From assembly GCA_030018935.1 (NCBI GenBank), contig JASEGZ010000019.1, forward strand, positions 1-35,294: DNA of 35,294 nt, read 5' to 3'. Below the pieces are notes generated by a model. That model was not told the origin of the DNA. It did not search any database and worked only from the letters and a program-made list of their open reading frames with translations. Numbering within the stretch: position 1 is the first letter of the stretch; each line of letters begins with the position of its first letter. The DNA comes from Syntrophales bacterium (GTDB lineage Bacteria; Desulfobacterota; Syntrophia; Syntrophales; CG2-30-49-12). Shown piece by piece: positions 14,666 to 25,097 of this stretch. Both the position numbers and the translations under genes were made by a program.

Positions 14666-17254
14666 ATGAGATTTGACAAATTTACCTTAAAGGTTCAGGA
14701 GGCCATCCAGGAGGCCCAGACTCTAACAAACAGCTACGGACAACAGGGGATAGATGTGGAACATCTTCTGCAGGCGTTCCTTAAACAGCCGGAAGGGATT
14801 ACCGGTGAGATACTGAAGAAATTAGGGGCGGATCCCCGGCATATTGAAGGTGAAATCAAAAGAGCGCTGGAGGGGCTGCCGAAAGTCGCCGGCGCCGGCG
14901 TCGGCCAGACCTACATAACCCCCAGATTAAATAAGGTGATGGACAGCGCCCTTACCGAGGCGGCGCGATTAAGGGATGAGTATGTAAGCGCTGAGCACAT
15001 CCTGATTGCGATTACTGATGAAAAAGAGGGACGGGCCGCAGATATCCTTCGCAGTGCGGGGGTCACAAAGGACAATATTTTTAAGGTCCTTGTAGAAATC
15101 AGGGGGTCTCAGAGAATTACCGATCCCAACCCGGAGGAGAAATACCAGGCCCTGAAACGCTATGCAAGAGACTTCAATGAACTGGCCCGCAAGGGCGCCT
15201 TCGATCCTGTCATCGGAAGAGATGAGGAGATCAGAAGGATCATGCAGGTTCTTTCCCGGAGGACAAAGAACAACCCCGTTCTCATCGGAGAACCGGGGGT
15301 TGGAAAAACCGCCATCGCGGAAGGTCTGGCCCAGCGTATCGTTAACGGCGATGTACCGGAGAATTTGAAAAATAAGCGGGTCGTTGGCCTCGACATCGGG
15401 GCGCTCGTGGCAGGCGCAAAATACCGGGGAGAATTTGAAGAGAGATTGAAGGCGGTTCTCAAGGAAGTGACGGAGGCCCAGGGCGAAATTATCCTCTTTA
15501 TAGATGAGATACACACTGTTGTGGGCGCCGGCGCGGCTGAGGGAGCCGTTGATGCATCCAATATGTTGAAACCTGCCCTTGCCAGGGGAGAGTTGCGCTG
15601 TGTGGGCGCTACTACTCTCAATGAGTACCGAAAACACATTGAAAAAGACCCCGCCCTCGAACGGCGGTTCCAGCCCATCCTTGTGAAGGAACCGACAGTG
15701 GAGGATACTATTGCCATCCTGCGCGGCCTCAAGGAGCGTTACGAAGTCCACCACGGCGTAAGAATCAAGGATGCGGCGATTATTGCCGCGGCCACTCTTT
15801 CCCACCGGTATATCAGCGACCGGTTTTTACCGGACAAGGCGGTTGATCTGATTGATGAGGCCGCCTCACGCCTGAGGATCGAACTGGACAGCATGCCGGC
15901 GGAAATTGATGCGCTGGAGAGGAAGGTGATCCAATTAGAAATTGAGCGACAGTCGCTGAAAAATGAAACAGACAGGACATCTGTGGAAAGGCGTGACAAG
16001 ATTGACAGGGAACTGGCAGAACTTAAGGAATCCATGGACAGGATGAAACTGCACTGGGCAAGTGAAAAGGAAGCAATCAAGAGGATCCAGGAAATCAAGG
16101 GAAAGATGGAGGCGTATAAGACGGAGGAATTAAATGCCCAGAGGGATGGAGACCTTGCCAGGGCGGCGGAGATCCGTTACGGGAAACTTGTTGAACTTAA
16201 TAGGGAACTGGAACAGGAACAGATAAAACTCTCAGAAATCCAGAGAGACACAAAAATGCTGAAGGAAGAGGTGGATGCGGAAGATGTGGCGGAGGTCGTG
16301 GCAAACTGGACTGGTATCCCCGTGGCGCGGATGATGGAAACGGATATCCAGAAATTAATCCAGATGGAAGATAGGCTTAAACTCAGGGTTGTCGGCCAGG
16401 ATGAGGGCATTCAAGCCGTTTCCAGCGCCCTGAGGAGGGCCCGTTCAGGACTTCAGGACCCCAATAGACCGATAGGCTCCTTCATCTTCATGGGACCTAC
16501 AGGTGTCGGTAAAACGGAGCTTGCCCGGGCGCTCGCCGAATTCATGTTCGACAATGAACATGCCATGATCAGGATTGATATGTCCGAGTTTGTGGAGAAG
16601 CATTCCGTCGCCAGATTGATCGGTGCACCCCCCGGATACGTAGGATACGACGAAGGGGGCTACCTTACCGAAGCGGTAAGGAGAAGGCCATATTCCGTCC
16701 TGCTGTTTGATGAGATAGAAAAAGCCCATCCCGATGTGTTTAATATCCTGTTGCAGATCCTGGATGACGGGAGATTGACCGACGGCCACGGCCGGACAGT
16801 GGATTTCAAGAATACCATCGTGATCATGACCTCCAACATCGGCGGGCAATGGATACAGGATCCTTCCCTCAGGGAGGAGGAGAAACGAACCAGGACCATG
16901 GAGGCCTTGAAGGCCGCCTTTAAACCGGAATTCCTCAATAGAATAGACGATATTATCACTTTCCGGGCGCTTTCCCTCGCTGACATAGATCGTATCATTG
17001 AGATTCAAATCGGTCTGATTCAGAAGAGGCTTGAAGGACGGAAATTGAGCCTTGCCTTGACAGAAGGTGCAAGAAGTTATATAGCCAGCGCCGGCTATAG
17101 TCCTGTTTATGGGGCAAGACCATTGAAGCGGGCCCTCCAGAAATTGATCCTCGATAACCTGGCGATGAAGATCCTGAAGGGGACGTTTGCCGATGGTGAT
17201 CGTATCACCGTTGACGCGACAGAGAGCGGAGAGATGATTTTTAGGAAAGAATAG
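14666..17254 (+). CDS. clpB: ATP-dependent disaggregase ClpB
   Basis: A hexameric AAA+ chaperone that pulls proteins out of aggregates together with DnaK. The 862-residue protein shows an N-domain (repeats starting [15 protein letters not shown] and [13 protein letters not shown]), the first AAA+ module with Walker A GEPGVGKT at 208-215, and Walker [12 protein letters not shown] long charged middle coiled coil follows (about 400-520). The second AAA+ module has GPTGVGKT near 610 and a C-terminal domain ([19 protein letters not shown]). The middle domain separates it from ClpA and ClpC. It sits between the c-di-AMP synthase and htpX genes with short gaps, probably in one operon. No heat-shock operator was recognised. 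Confidence 0.97.
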   Translation: MRFDKFTLKVQEAIQEAQTLTNSYGQQGIDVEHLLQAFLKQPEGITGEILKKLGADPRHIEGEIKRALEGLPKVAGAGVGQTYITPRLNKVMDSALTEAARLRDEYVSAEHILIAITDEKEGRAADILRSAGVTKDNIFKVLVEIRGSQRITDPNPEEKYQALKRYARDFNELARKGAFDPVIGRDEEIRRIMQVLSRRTKNNPVLIGEPGVGKTAIAEGLAQRIVNGDVPENLKNKRVVGLDIGALVAGAKYRGEFEERLKAVLKEVTEAQGEIILFIDEIHTVVGAGAAEGAVDASNMLKPALARGELRCVGATTLNEYRKHIEKDPALERRFQPILVKEPTVEDTIAILRGLKERYEVHHGVRIKDAAIIAAATLSHRYISDRFLPDKAVDLIDEAASRLRIELDSMPAEIDALERKVIQLEIERQSLKNETDRTSVERRDKIDRELAELKESMDRMKLHWASEKEAIKRIQEIKGKMEAYKTEELNAQRDGDLARAAEIRYGKLVELNRELEQEQIKLSEIQRDTKMLKEEVDAEDVAEVVANWTGIPVARMMETDIQKLIQMEDRLKLRVVGQDEGIQAVSSALRRARSGLQDPNRPIGSFIFMGPTGVGKTELARALAEFMFDNEHAMIRIDMSEFVEKHSVARLIGAPPGYVGYDEGGYLTEAVRRRPYSVLLFDEIEKAHPDVFNILLQILDDGRLTDGHGRTVDFKNTIVIMTSNIGGQWIQDPSLREEEKRTRTMEALKAAFKPEFLNRIDDIITFRALSLADIDRIIEIQIGLIQKRLEGRKLSLALTEGARSYIASAGYSPVYGARPLKRALQKLILDNLAMKILKGTFADGDRITVDATESGEMIFRKE

Positions 17255-17269
17255 TATCGGAGGTGCAGC

Positions 17270-18124
17270 ATGAATACTATAAAAACAGCTTTGTTATTGG
17301 GCGCCCTGACGGGACTTTTAATGCTGATCGGGGGATACTTCGGCGGTCAGCAGGGAGTCATCATCGCCTTTATCTTTGCTATGGTGATGAACTTTGGGAG
17401 CTACTGGTTTTCAGATAAAATAGTCCTGCGCATGTATCGTGCCCAGGAGGTATCGGAAGGCCAGACCCCTGAACTCTACTCTATTGTAAAGGATTTAGCT
17501 TTAAAGGCATCCCTTCCCATGCCCAGGGTCTACATTGTCCCTGGTGATGCGCCAAACGCCTTCGCCACGGGGCGAAATGAGAATCATGCCGTCGTGGCCG
17601 TGACAGAGGGGATATTGAGGATCCTGAACAGGGAAGAGTTGGAAGGTGTTATCGCTCACGAGCTGACCCACATCAAAAACAGGGACATCCTCATCGGTTC
17701 CATCGCCGCAACGCTGGCCGGAGCCATTGTCATGCTGGCCCACATGGCACAATGGGCGGCGATCTTCGGGGGGGCAAGTCGTGACAGCGATGAAGAAGGC
17801 GGTGGCGGTATCTTCGGTCTCATCATCATGGCCATTCTGGCGCCTCTTGCGGCAACGCTGATTCAGATGGCGATCTCCCGCTCCCGGGAGTACCTTGCCG
17901 ATGATGGCGGGGCGCAGATATCAAGAAAACCTTATGGTCTGGCAAGCGCCCTCGAGAAAATGGCGGGGGCCTCACAGGCGATCCCCATGAAGGCAAACCC
18001 ATCAACGGCCCACATGTTTATTGTAAGCCCCCTGACGGGGGGGAGATCTCTGATGAATCTCTTCAGCACCCACCCCCCCATCGAGGAAAGGATCGCCAGA
18101 CTGAAGGGTATGAGGCCGCGGTAA
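17270..18124 (+). CDS. htpX: Membrane zinc metalloprotease HtpX
   Basis: An inner-membrane M48 protease that degrades damaged membrane proteins. The 284 residues begin with two membrane segments (about 6-24 and 28-45). The catalytic HELTH is at 130-134, with the third ligand in the [11 protein letters not shown] region, and there are two more hydrophobic segments ([39 protein letters not shown]). The C terminus [16 protein letters not shown] is typical. The gene follows clpB after 15 nt with a GGAGGTG site. Together with clpB and the c-di-AMP gene it forms a stress operon. Confidence 0.95.
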   Translation: MNTIKTALLLGALTGLLMLIGGYFGGQQGVIIAFIFAMVMNFGSYWFSDKIVLRMYRAQEVSEGQTPELYSIVKDLALKASLPMPRVYIVPGDAPNAFATGRNENHAVVAVTEGILRILNREELEGVIAHELTHIKNRDILIGSIAATLAGAIVMLAHMAQWAAIFGGASRDSDEEGGGGIFGLIIMAILAPLAATLIQMAISRSREYLADDGGAQISRKPYGLASALEKMAGASQAIPMKANPSTAHMFIVSPLTGGRSLMNLFSTHPPIEERIARLKGMRPR

Positions 18125-18139
18125 CAACTGGCAATGTGC

Positions 18140-18171
18140 CTAAAGTTAGGGTAAAGTTTCTCTAACTTTAG
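18140..18171 (+). terminator. Hairpin after htpX, possible weak terminator
   Basis: CTAAAGTTAG at 18140-18149 pairs perfectly with CTAACTTTAG at 18162-18171. No T tract follows, so termination would have to be Rho-assisted, or it acts as an mRNA 3' end barrier. It lies 15 nt after the htpX stop. Confidence 0.4.
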
Positions 18172-18269
18172 CTCACTTCAAACTTCAAACTCATCAAGTT
18201 TTGAATTCATTTCTTGCCACAAAGAGCAAGAATTTTACGGCTAAGCGTCCTTAAGGAGGTATATATTTC

Positions 18270-18698
18270 ATGGAAGAGGAGAAAAAGGGGTTTGTGGTGA
18301 GGGATAAGCGCACCTTTGATGAATCGGGAGAAGTGCGTAAGGAAGAACCCGCCGAAGCAAAAGAAACAGGTCCCGGCGAGAAAACAGAAAAAGGACAGGT
18401 CCCGCCGCCGGAGGCGGAACAACAGGGACAGCAGCGTGAAGAGAATTATCCAGAGGTTAACTTTGCAAGCTTTGTGCTCTCTTTGAGTACGACAGCGATG
18501 TATCATTTTGGTGATTTCCCCGATCCGGCGACAAAAGAAGCGCGGAAAAATCTCTCTGCTGCAAAACAGACCATTGATATACTGGGCATGTTAAAAAGTA
18601 AAACGGAAGGAAATCTCGATGACAACGAGAAATCCGTGTTAGATGGCATACTTTACGAGTTGAGGTTGAGGTATGTGAAGGAAAAAACCGGACAATGA
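18270..18698 (+). CDS. DUF1844-domain protein
   Basis: A 142-residue soluble protein of unknown function. The first 60 residues are charged and low in complexity (many E, K, P, Q). The rest is the conserved DUF1844 block: NFASFVLSLSTTAMYHFG, NLSAAKQTIDILGMLKSKT and a closing amphipathic helix LDGILYELRLRYVK. A perfect AAGGAGG site lies 10 nt before the ATG. Its TGA overlaps the ispE ATG, so the two genes are translationally coupled, a pairing often seen in Desulfobacterota. Confidence 0.85.
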   Translation: MEEEKKGFVVRDKRTFDESGEVRKEEPAEAKETGPGEKTEKGQVPPPEAEQQGQQREENYPEVNFASFVLSLSTTAMYHFGDFPDPATKEARKNLSAAKQTIDILGMLKSKTEGNLDDNEKSVLDGILYELRLRYVKEKTGQ

Positions 18699-19534
18699 TC
18701 AGAAAACTATCACCGGCAAAGGTGAACCTGTACCTTTGCGTATTTCGCAAGCGGAAAGACGGCTATCATGACATCGCAACCCTGATGCAAAGGATAAGTC
18801 TCTATGATGAAATGACGTTTTCACCTATCGAGAGGGGCATTGTGGTAAAATGTCCGGACTCCCTGCCGGAAAATGAGGATAACATTGTTTACAGGGCAGC
18901 AATGGCCCTTTTTTCTTATGCTTCCTGTGCGTCCGGTATTGAAATTACCATCAAAAAAAGAATCCCCATCGCGGCAGGCTTAGGTGGGGGAAGTTCCAAT
19001 GCGGCCACGACACTGATGACCATGAACGAGATATTCGGGTTCCACTACAGCAGAGATGACTTGATGAAGATAGGGGCAAAATTGGGGGCAGATGTCCCCT
19101 TTTTTATTTTTGGCAAGACGGCATGGGCTTTCGGCATTGGCGATCGCCTTCAGGCGGCGGACAACATCCCTCCCCTGTGGTTTGTCCTGATAAATCCCCG
19201 CTTCGCCATCTCCACAGAGATGGTTTATGAAAATCTAAATTTAAGATTGACAAAAGGATCAATAAATTATACCATCCCGCAACTTCAGACAGTAAACGAT
19301 TTAGTGAAAGGACTACGTAATGATCTGGAGGATGTGACGCTGAACATATATCCCCTCTTACGGCACTTAAAGGATATTTTACTGACACATGGAGCTTTGG
19401 GTACCCTAATGTCGGGCAGTGGGCCGACCGTTTTTGGCATATTTTTAGAGGCAGAGGCAGCGCTAAAGGCAAAAAAGGCCTTGGAAGAAGTGGGAAGGGG
19501 GACGTGGTCTGTATTGATGGCACATTCTATCTAA
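18695..19534 (+). CDS. ispE: 4-diphosphocytidyl-2-C-methyl-D-erythritol kinase
   Basis: Fourth step of the MEP pathway to isoprenoids: ATP-dependent phosphorylation of CDP-methylerythritol. A GHMP kinase of 279 residues with SPAKVNLYLCVFRKRKDGYHD at the N terminus, the ATP loop PIAAGLGGGSSNAATTL, and the C-terminal glycine motif GTLMSGSGPTVFGIF. Start and stop are clear; it overlaps the DUF1844 gene by 4 nt. A heptamer repeat array begins a few bases after its stop. Confidence 0.95.
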   Translation: MIRKLSPAKVNLYLCVFRKRKDGYHDIATLMQRISLYDEMTFSPIERGIVVKCPDSLPENEDNIVYRAAMALFSYASCASGIEITIKKRIPIAAGLGGGSSNAATTLMTMNEIFGFHYSRDDLMKIGAKLGADVPFFIFGKTAWAFGIGDRLQAADNIPPLWFVLINPRFAISTEMVYENLNLRLTKGSINYTIPQLQTVNDLVKGLRNDLEDVTLNIYPLLRHLKDILLTHGALGTLMSGSGPTVFGIFLEAEAALKAKKALEEVGRGTWSVLMAHSI

Positions 19535-19540
19535 ATAAAA

Positions 19541-19680
19541 GTCGTAAGTCGTACGTCGTAAGTCATACGTCATAAAAGGAGGGCCACGCTCCGTCGTGGT
19601 CTAAGTCGTAGGTCATAAGTCCTCGATATAAGATGTACGACATACGACTTATGACTGACGACTTATGACTGATGACTTAA
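19541..19680 (+). repeat. Heptamer GTCGTAA / GACTTAY inverted array between ispE and tRNA-Gln
   Basis: GTCGTAA, GTCGTAC, GTCGTAA, GTCATAC, GTCATAA are followed by a spacer with a small CCACG/CGTGG hairpin. Then come GTCGTAG, GTCATAA, and the complementary set GACATAC, GACTTAT, GACTGAC, GACTTAT, GACTGAT. The two halves can fold into one long imperfect stem. This is the largest of the four heptamer arrays. Confidence 0.85.
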
Positions 19681-19685
19681 AGGGA

Positions 19686-19760
19686 TGGGGCGTCGTCAAG
19701 TGGTAAGACACAAGATTTTGGTTCTTGCATACGGAGGTTCGAATCCTCCCGCCCCAGCCA
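19686..19760 (+). tRNA. tRNA-Gln (anticodon TTG)
   Basis: The acceptor stem TGGGGCG pairs with CGCCCCA, followed by discriminator G and an encoded CCA (19758-19760). The anticodon stem CAAGA/TCTTG encloses the loop TTTTGGT, giving anticodon UUG. The T arm GGAGG-TTCGAAT-CCTCC is canonical. The D arm is short (CGTCGTCAAGTGGTAAGACA), as in other tRNA-Gln. It sits 23 nt before prs. Confidence 0.97.
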
Positions 19761-19783
19761 GTTGTTGTCTTGAAAGGATTTAG

Positions 19784-20725
19784 ATGCTTGAAAGAATAAG
19801 AATTTTTTCCGGTAACGCAAATTTGGCTCTGGCGGAAAGGATCTGTGAAAATCTGGGGGTCCCCCTCGGAAGGGCCAATGTGACTACTTTCAGTGACGGT
19901 GAAACGATGGTGGAAATCAATGAAAACGTCCGGGGTATGGATGTTTTCATTATTCAGTCTACCTGCACACCGGTCAATGTAACCTGCATGGAACTGCTCA
20001 TCATGATTGATGCCATGAAGAGGGCATCTGCGGATCGTATCACGGCCGTTATTCCTTATTACGGTTATGCCAGACAGGATAGAAAGGTGGCTCCCCGGGC
20101 ACCGATTTCGGCAAAACTTGTTGCCGATCTGATCACCACGGCGGGGGCCAACCGTGTTCTCTCCCTGGATCTCCATGCCGGCCAGATTCAGGGGTTTTTT
20201 AATATCCCTGTTGATAACCTATTCGCCACCCCCGTCCTTTTAGAATACATCAAGAGAAACTATGAGGACAACATTGTCATCGTTTCCCCGGACACCGGTG
20301 GTGTTGAAAGGGCAAGGGCGTTTGGTAAGAGGTTAGGGGCAACCCTTGCCATCATTGATAAGAGAAGAGAAGGGCCGAATGAGGCGCAGGTCATGAATAT
20401 CATCGGTAATGTAAGGGGTAAAAAAGTCATCATTTTCGACGATATGATTGATACAGCAGGAACCGTGGTAGGGGGAGCCGAAGCCCTGAAGGAGGAAGGC
20501 GCCACTGAGATTTTCGTCTGTTGCACCCATTCTGTTCTTTCGGGGCTGGCCATAGAGAGGATTGAAAATTCCTGCATAAAAGAGGTTGTGGTCACGGATA
20601 CGATCCCTCTGCAGGAAAAAGCAAAAGCCTGCGGTCGCATTAAGGTCCTCTCTGTTGCTGGATTGCTAAGTGAGGCAGTGAGAAGGATTTACTACAATGA
20701 TTCGGTCAGTTCGCTTTTTATTTAG
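19784..20725 (+). CDS. prs: Ribose-phosphate pyrophosphokinase (PRPP synthetase)
   Basis: Makes PRPP from ribose 5-phosphate and ATP for nucleotide, histidine and NAD synthesis. The 313-residue protein has [19 protein letters not shown] at the start, the flexible-loop region [20 protein letters not shown], the metal-binding [11 protein letters not shown], and the PRPP-binding loop [17 protein letters not shown] site lies just upstream. The order ispE, tRNA-Gln, prs, rplY, pth is conserved in related genomes. Confidence 0.97.
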   Translation: MLERIRIFSGNANLALAERICENLGVPLGRANVTTFSDGETMVEINENVRGMDVFIIQSTCTPVNVTCMELLIMIDAMKRASADRITAVIPYYGYARQDRKVAPRAPISAKLVADLITTAGANRVLSLDLHAGQIQGFFNIPVDNLFATPVLLEYIKRNYEDNIVIVSPDTGGVERARAFGKRLGATLAIIDKRREGPNEAQVMNIIGNVRGKKVIIFDDMIDTAGTVVGGAEALKEEGATEIFVCCTHSVLSGLAIERIENSCIKEVVVTDTIPLQEKAKACGRIKVLSVAGLLSEAVRRIYYNDSVSSLFI

Positions 20726-20733
20726 GAGGATAA

Positions 20734-21354
20734 ATGAAGGCAAGTGAGTTAAGGGCCTGTATCCGCAAGGAATCTGGAAAGGGACCGGCGAGAAGATTGA
20801 AAAGGGAAGGGTTGATCCCGGCAGTTTTTTACGGACCGAGGACGGAGACGATGCTGTTGTCAATAAATTCTTCCGCGCTGCTGAAGTTGATAAGAGAAAA
20901 AGAAGAGAATGTATTCATCAAGCTCGTCATTGATGATCAGGATAGGAAGATGGAAAAGTTTTCGGTCCTCAAAGAGCTCCAGACCAATCCGATCACGGGA
21001 AGATTTTATCATGCTGATTTTTGTGAAATCAGTATGGATGATAAGCTTGTCTTTGATATACCTCTTCATTTTATAGGGAAGCCTGTAGGTATTGAAGAGG
21101 GGGGCAATTTTCAACATTTGAAAAGAGAACTGAAAGTTTCCTGCCTTCCGGCAGTACTCCCCGCATTTATTGAGGTGGATGTCAGCGGGCTTCGTATCGG
21201 CGACGCGATCAAGGTACGTGACATTAAGCCGGTGGATGGTGTAACTATTCTTGATCCTGAAGATGCGGTGATCGCCATGGTGACAGCCCCGAGAGTCGTT
21301 GCTGAAACTGAAAAGGAAGATGAATCTAAATCGTCCGCAGAGGAAAAAGAGTAA
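20734..21354 (+). CDS. rplY: 50S ribosomal protein L25 (TL5/Ctc type)
   Basis: Binds 5S rRNA. The 206 residues give the long two-domain form: an N-terminal L25 barrel (MKASELRACIRKESGKGPARRLKREG, VFYGP) and a C-terminal TL5 beta domain (VSCLPAVLPAFIEVDVSGL) with an acidic tail (EKEDESKSSAEEKE). It begins 8 nt after prs with an AGGAGG site and is followed by pth. Confidence 0.95.
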   Translation: MKASELRACIRKESGKGPARRLKREGLIPAVFYGPRTETMLLSINSSALLKLIREKEENVFIKLVIDDQDRKMEKFSVLKELQTNPITGRFYHADFCEISMDDKLVFDIPLHFIGKPVGIEEGGNFQHLKRELKVSCLPAVLPAFIEVDVSGLRIGDAIKVRDIKPVDGVTILDPEDAVIAMVTAPRVVAETEKEDESKSSAEEKE

Positions 21355-21363
21355 GGTCCCCCG

Positions 21364-21957
21364 GTGAGGCTGATAGTCGGGCTGGGAAATCCTGGCAGCC
21401 AGTACCAATTCAGTAAACATAACATGGGGTTCCTGGTCCTCGATAAATTGGCGCAGCGGCAGAACATATCCCTCAGTCAGAGAGGCTTCGACGCACGTTT
21501 CGGAAAGGGGAAAATTGACGAGACCACGGTTTTGCTTGCCAAACCTCAGGCCTTTATGAACCTGAGTGGCGTTGCGGTAAGGAAGCTTACGGAATACTTT
21601 AAAGCGGGTCTTGAAGATCTGATCGTTGTTCATGACGACCTCGACCTGCCATTCGAAATAATTCGTTTAAAGAAAGGCGGAGGGTACGGAGGGCATAAAG
21701 GATTGGGATCTATCATAGATTATCTCGGCGGGTCAGAGTTTATTAGGGTCAGATTGGGGATAGGGAAGCCGCCTCCCGGGACAATGGTGGAAGAGTACGT
21801 CTTAGGGTGTTTTTCTAAGGAGGAAATGAAAATCTTACCTGACATTACCAGCCGGGCATGTGATGCCGTGGGGGAGGTTATTTCATCCGGTATCCAGACG
21901 GCAATGAATAAATTTAATGTTAAAGGTCTCACAAAAAACTTAGATGAGGAGGTATAA
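21364..21957 (+). CDS. pth: Peptidyl-tRNA hydrolase
   Basis: Recycles tRNA from stalled peptidyl-tRNA. It uses a GTG start (21364); the protein reads [20 protein letters not shown], with the catalytic His in [15 protein letters not shown], and [20 protein letters not shown]. Length 197 residues, normal. It starts 9 nt after rplY; the ribosome-binding site is weak (AAGGT), suggesting coupling to rplY translation. Confidence 0.95.
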   Translation: MRLIVGLGNPGSQYQFSKHNMGFLVLDKLAQRQNISLSQRGFDARFGKGKIDETTVLLAKPQAFMNLSGVAVRKLTEYFKAGLEDLIVVHDDLDLPFEIIRLKKGGGYGGHKGLGSIIDYLGGSEFIRVRLGIGKPPPGTMVEEYVLGCFSKEEMKILPDITSRACDAVGEVISSGIQTAMNKFNVKGLTKNLDEEV

Positions 21958-21966
21958 ACAAAGGTT

Positions 21967-24024
21967 ATGGGAGCTTTAGTTGATTATGCGGCGTGGCTGG
22001 GTGTTATCGGGTTGTTACTGGCGTTTATCATTTACAGGTATGTTGTCTCTTTCCCCCCAGGGAATAAAGAGATGGTAGAGATTATGGATAAGATCCATGC
22101 GGGGGCGATGGTGTTTTTGAAGAAGGAGTATCAGATTATCGCGATCTTTTTGGTTGTTGTTTTTCTGATACTCTATTTTTCCCTGGAATCAAAGATGTCA
22201 TCGGTCGCTTTCGCATCGGGGGCAATTTGTTCGATGCTGGCAGGACTTTTCGGTATGCAGGCGGCAACGTACTCCAATGCCAGAACAACGGAAGCGGCCA
22301 GGGAACATGGCCAGGGGAAGGCCCTGACGGTGGCTTTCTATGGGGGGTCGGTTATGGGGCTGTCCGTAGCCAGCCTCGGATTGCTCGGCTTGGGCATCTT
22401 CTTCTACTTCTTTTCCGGGAAAAACCCTACCGTAATCAACGGTTTCTGCATGGGCGCCTCTTCCATTGCCCTCTTTGCCCGTGTCGGCGGTGGTATTTTC
22501 ACCAAGAGCGCGGATGTGGGGTCCGATCTGGTCGGTAAAATTGAAGCGGGGATCCCCGAGGATGACCCCCGGAACCCTGGTGTCATCGCGGATAATGTGG
22601 GGGATAACGTGGGGGATATCGCCGGTATGGGTGCAGACCTCTACGAATCTTACTGTGGTGCCGTAGTCGCTGCTATTGCCATTGGCGCCACCATGGGCAC
22701 ACACAAGATGGTATGGATGTCCCTTCCCATGTTGTTTATCATGGCAGGGTTGATCTCATCAATTATCGGGATCGGCTTCTTCAATTTCCTGAAGAACCTG
22801 AGACCACAAGCGGCCCTCAGCAATTCCCTGTACATCGCCGGGATTCTCTTTATCATCGCCTCATTTTTCGTGGTCAAGTACTCAACGGCAAACATAACGG
22901 CGGAAGAGTTGAAAGCTGCAGGAATGATCAGCAGTTTGGGACCATTCTGGGCTAACCTCTTCGGCATTGTCACTGGCATGTTGATCGGAGGAATTACGGA
23001 ATACTATACGGGTACAGGCCGTGGCCCTGTCGTAAGGATAGCCGAGGCTTCCCAGACAGGTCCGGCAACAAATATTATCAATGGCCTCGCCGTCGGTTTT
23101 GAAAGTGTGATCGCACCTGTTTTCTTCATCGCCATCGCCATCTGGGTTTCCTATATCTGTGCCGGTCTCTATGGGATTGCCATTGCTGGTGTCGGAATGC
23201 TCGGTACCGTTGCCATGACGATGTCTGTGGACAGCTACGGACCGATAGCGGATAACGCCGGTGGCATTGCCGAACAGGCCAAACTGCCACCCCATACGAG
23301 GGAGATTACCGACGGGCTGGATGCGGTAGGCAATACAACAGCGGCGATCGGTAAGGGATTTGCCATTGGTTCGGCGGCGCTGACCGCACTGGCCCTGTTT
23401 GCCGCTTACGTCTCCACTGTCAGGACCTTCCCCGGCTTTGAAAAATTCGCCCTCGACCTCACCGAGGCGCATGTGCTCGCAGGGGCGTTTCTCGGCGTGT
23501 TGTTTCCCTGTATGATGGTCTCACAGACACTGACCGCTGTGGGAAAAGCGGCCTTCGATCTGGTCAATGAGATAAGAAGACAGTTCAGAGAAATCCCCGG
23601 GCTCATGGAGGGTAAGACACCTCCGGATTCGAACAGGTGCGTGGATATTGCCACCACGGGGGCGCTTAAAAGGATGATTGTTCCCGGAGTTTCAGCGGTA
23701 TTGGCGCCAGTTCTGGTAGGTGTATTCATCGGGCCTCAGGCCCTCGGCGGATTCCTTGCAGGAGCGACGCTGTCCGGTGTTATCCTGGCCCTTTTTCTGG
23801 CCAATGCCGGTGGCGCCTGGGATAATGCGAAGAAGTATATCGAAAAGGGTAATTTAGGCGGTAAAGGCTCTGAAGTACATAAGGCAGCCGTCATCGGTGA
23901 CACCGTGGGTGATCCCTGCAAGGATACCTCAGGTCCCGCCATGAATATCCTGATCAAGTTAATGTCGGTAGTGTCCCTCGTTACAGCACCGGCAATTGTT
24001 ACCATCTATCAGATGATTTATTAA
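21967..24024 (+). CDS. hppA: Membrane-bound ion-translocating pyrophosphatase, predicted K+-dependent
   Basis: Hydrolyses pyrophosphate and pumps H+ or Na+ across the inner membrane, saving energy from biosynthetic PPi, common in energy-limited anaerobes. The 685-residue protein has about 16 membrane segments. The catalytic loop motifs are [39 protein letters not shown] and, near the C terminus, [19 protein letters not shown]. The segment [18 protein letters not shown] has Ala where K+-independent enzymes have Lys, which predicts K+ dependence. I cannot decide H+ versus Na+ from sight. It begins 9 nt after pth. Confidence 0.95.
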   Translation: MGALVDYAAWLGVIGLLLAFIIYRYVVSFPPGNKEMVEIMDKIHAGAMVFLKKEYQIIAIFLVVVFLILYFSLESKMSSVAFASGAICSMLAGLFGMQAATYSNARTTEAAREHGQGKALTVAFYGGSVMGLSVASLGLLGLGIFFYFFSGKNPTVINGFCMGASSIALFARVGGGIFTKSADVGSDLVGKIEAGIPEDDPRNPGVIADNVGDNVGDIAGMGADLYESYCGAVVAAIAIGATMGTHKMVWMSLPMLFIMAGLISSIIGIGFFNFLKNLRPQAALSNSLYIAGILFIIASFFVVKYSTANITAEELKAAGMISSLGPFWANLFGIVTGMLIGGITEYYTGTGRGPVVRIAEASQTGPATNIINGLAVGFESVIAPVFFIAIAIWVSYICAGLYGIAIAGVGMLGTVAMTMSVDSYGPIADNAGGIAEQAKLPPHTREITDGLDAVGNTTAAIGKGFAIGSAALTALALFAAYVSTVRTFPGFEKFALDLTEAHVLAGAFLGVLFPCMMVSQTLTAVGKAAFDLVNEIRRQFREIPGLMEGKTPPDSNRCVDIATTGALKRMIVPGVSAVLAPVLVGVFIGPQALGGFLAGATLSGVILALFLANAGGAWDNAKKYIEKGNLGGKGSEVHKAAVIGDTVGDPCKDTSGPAMNILIKLMSVVSLVTAPAIVTIYQMIY

Positions 24025-24040
24025 TTCAGGACTGTTCACA

Positions 24041-24109
24041 CCCTTACCACCCTCCCCTCCTGCGCGGTAGAGTGGTAAGGGAAGAACTGACGGCCTTAGA
24101 GGAGGGGGG
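24041..24109. terminator. Hairpin between convergent hppA and meaB
   Basis: CCCTTACCAC at 24041-24050 pairs perfectly with GTGGTAAGGG at 24072-24081. A second option pairs CCCCTCC near 24054 with GGAGGGG near 24101. No T tract follows on either strand, so it is at best a Rho-assisted or bidirectional barrier between hppA and the end of meaB. Confidence 0.4.
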
Positions 24110-25075
24110 TTAGTGGCTCTCTTTAAGGTAACGTCTTGCCACCTCCTCGGCAAGTGTGTAAGGATCAGATTCTCTGTGGGTCAATTTTTCTACCATGCAG
24201 TCGAATTCACCGCTTGTCACGAGGTCTCTTAAAACCGGTTCCAGGATAAAGTCACGGAGAGCTTCATTGATCTCAACGATCGTCTTCCTGCGGAGACGGT
24301 CACCCAAGAGCTGACTACCTGTCAGGTGCTGATAGTGCTCATCAATTTTAAGGGATAGCTCTTCAACCTTCTCTTTAAACGAGACCGGTTCAAACACGTT
24401 TTCCACCATGATTACAGGAGGTCTCCATCCGCCGGGGAAGTCATGTGCCATATTGAGCATGGCCTCTATCAGGCTGTAAAGCTGTTGTGCACCCTCGCGG
24501 TCTGCTTTATTAATCACAAAAATATCAGCGATCTCCATGATCCCCGCCTTCATTACCTGTATTTCGTCTCCCATGCCGGGTACCATAACTACAATGACGG
24601 TGTGGGCATGGTTGACGACTTCGACCTCCTGTTGTCCCGCACCCACTGTCTCCACGATGATGACATCTTTTCCCATGGCATCGAGGATATGAACGGCATC
24701 ACCGACCGCCTTGGAGAGACCGCCGAGGGCCCCTCTGGTCGCCAGACTTCTGATAAATACCTCAGAATCCTCGGCATGTCGTTGCATGCGGATTCTGTCA
24801 CCGAGAATAGCCCCACCGGTAAAGGGACTGGTCGGATCTACCGCCAGGACGCCAACGGTTCTCTTCTTTTCTCTAAATGACGTAATCAGAGCATCGGTAA
24901 GGGTACTTTTTCCCGCCCCTGGTGAACCGGTGATACCTACAATATGGGCCTTACCTGTATAGGGAAAGATGTGTTTGAGCGTTGTCTTTGCTTCGGGGAG
25001 ACGGTCTTCCAAATTTCTGATCAGGCGAGTGGCCGTCCGCACATCCCCTTCTCTTATCTTTTCTGCCTTTTTCAT
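24110..25075 (-). CDS. meaB: MeaB/ArgK-type GTPase chaperone of a B12-dependent acyl-CoA mutase
   Basis: A G3E-family GTPase that loads adenosylcobalamin and protects its mutase partner. The 321-residue protein has Walker A GSPGAGKS, VDPTSPFTGGAILGDRIRM, the GxxE-type segment VETVGAGQ, and NKAD for guanine recognition. I start at the ATG at 25075 because GAGGAG is 10 nt upstream; the ATG at 25093 overlaps that site. It is the third gene after the mutase large and small subunits, separated from the small subunit by MITE copy C. In IcmF proteins this GTPase is fused to the mutase; here it is separate, as with MCM and IcmA/IcmB enzymes. Confidence 0.94.
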   Translation of the reverse strand: MKKAEKIREGDVRTATRLIRNLEDRLPEAKTTLKHIFPYTGKAHIVGITGSPGAGKSTLTDALITSFREKKRTVGVLAVDPTSPFTGGAILGDRIRMQRHAEDSEVFIRSLATRGALGGLSKAVGDAVHILDAMGKDVIIVETVGAGQQEVEVVNHAHTVIVVMVPGMGDEIQVMKAGIMEIADIFVINKADREGAQQLYSLIEAMLNMAHDFPGGWRPPVIMVENVFEPVSFKEKVEELSLKIDEHYQHLTGSQLLGDRLRRKTIVEINEALRDFILEPVLRDLVTSGEFDCMVEKLTHRESDPYTLAEEVARRYLKESH

Positions 25076-25097
25076 ATTTTCAAAACTCCTCATTTAT

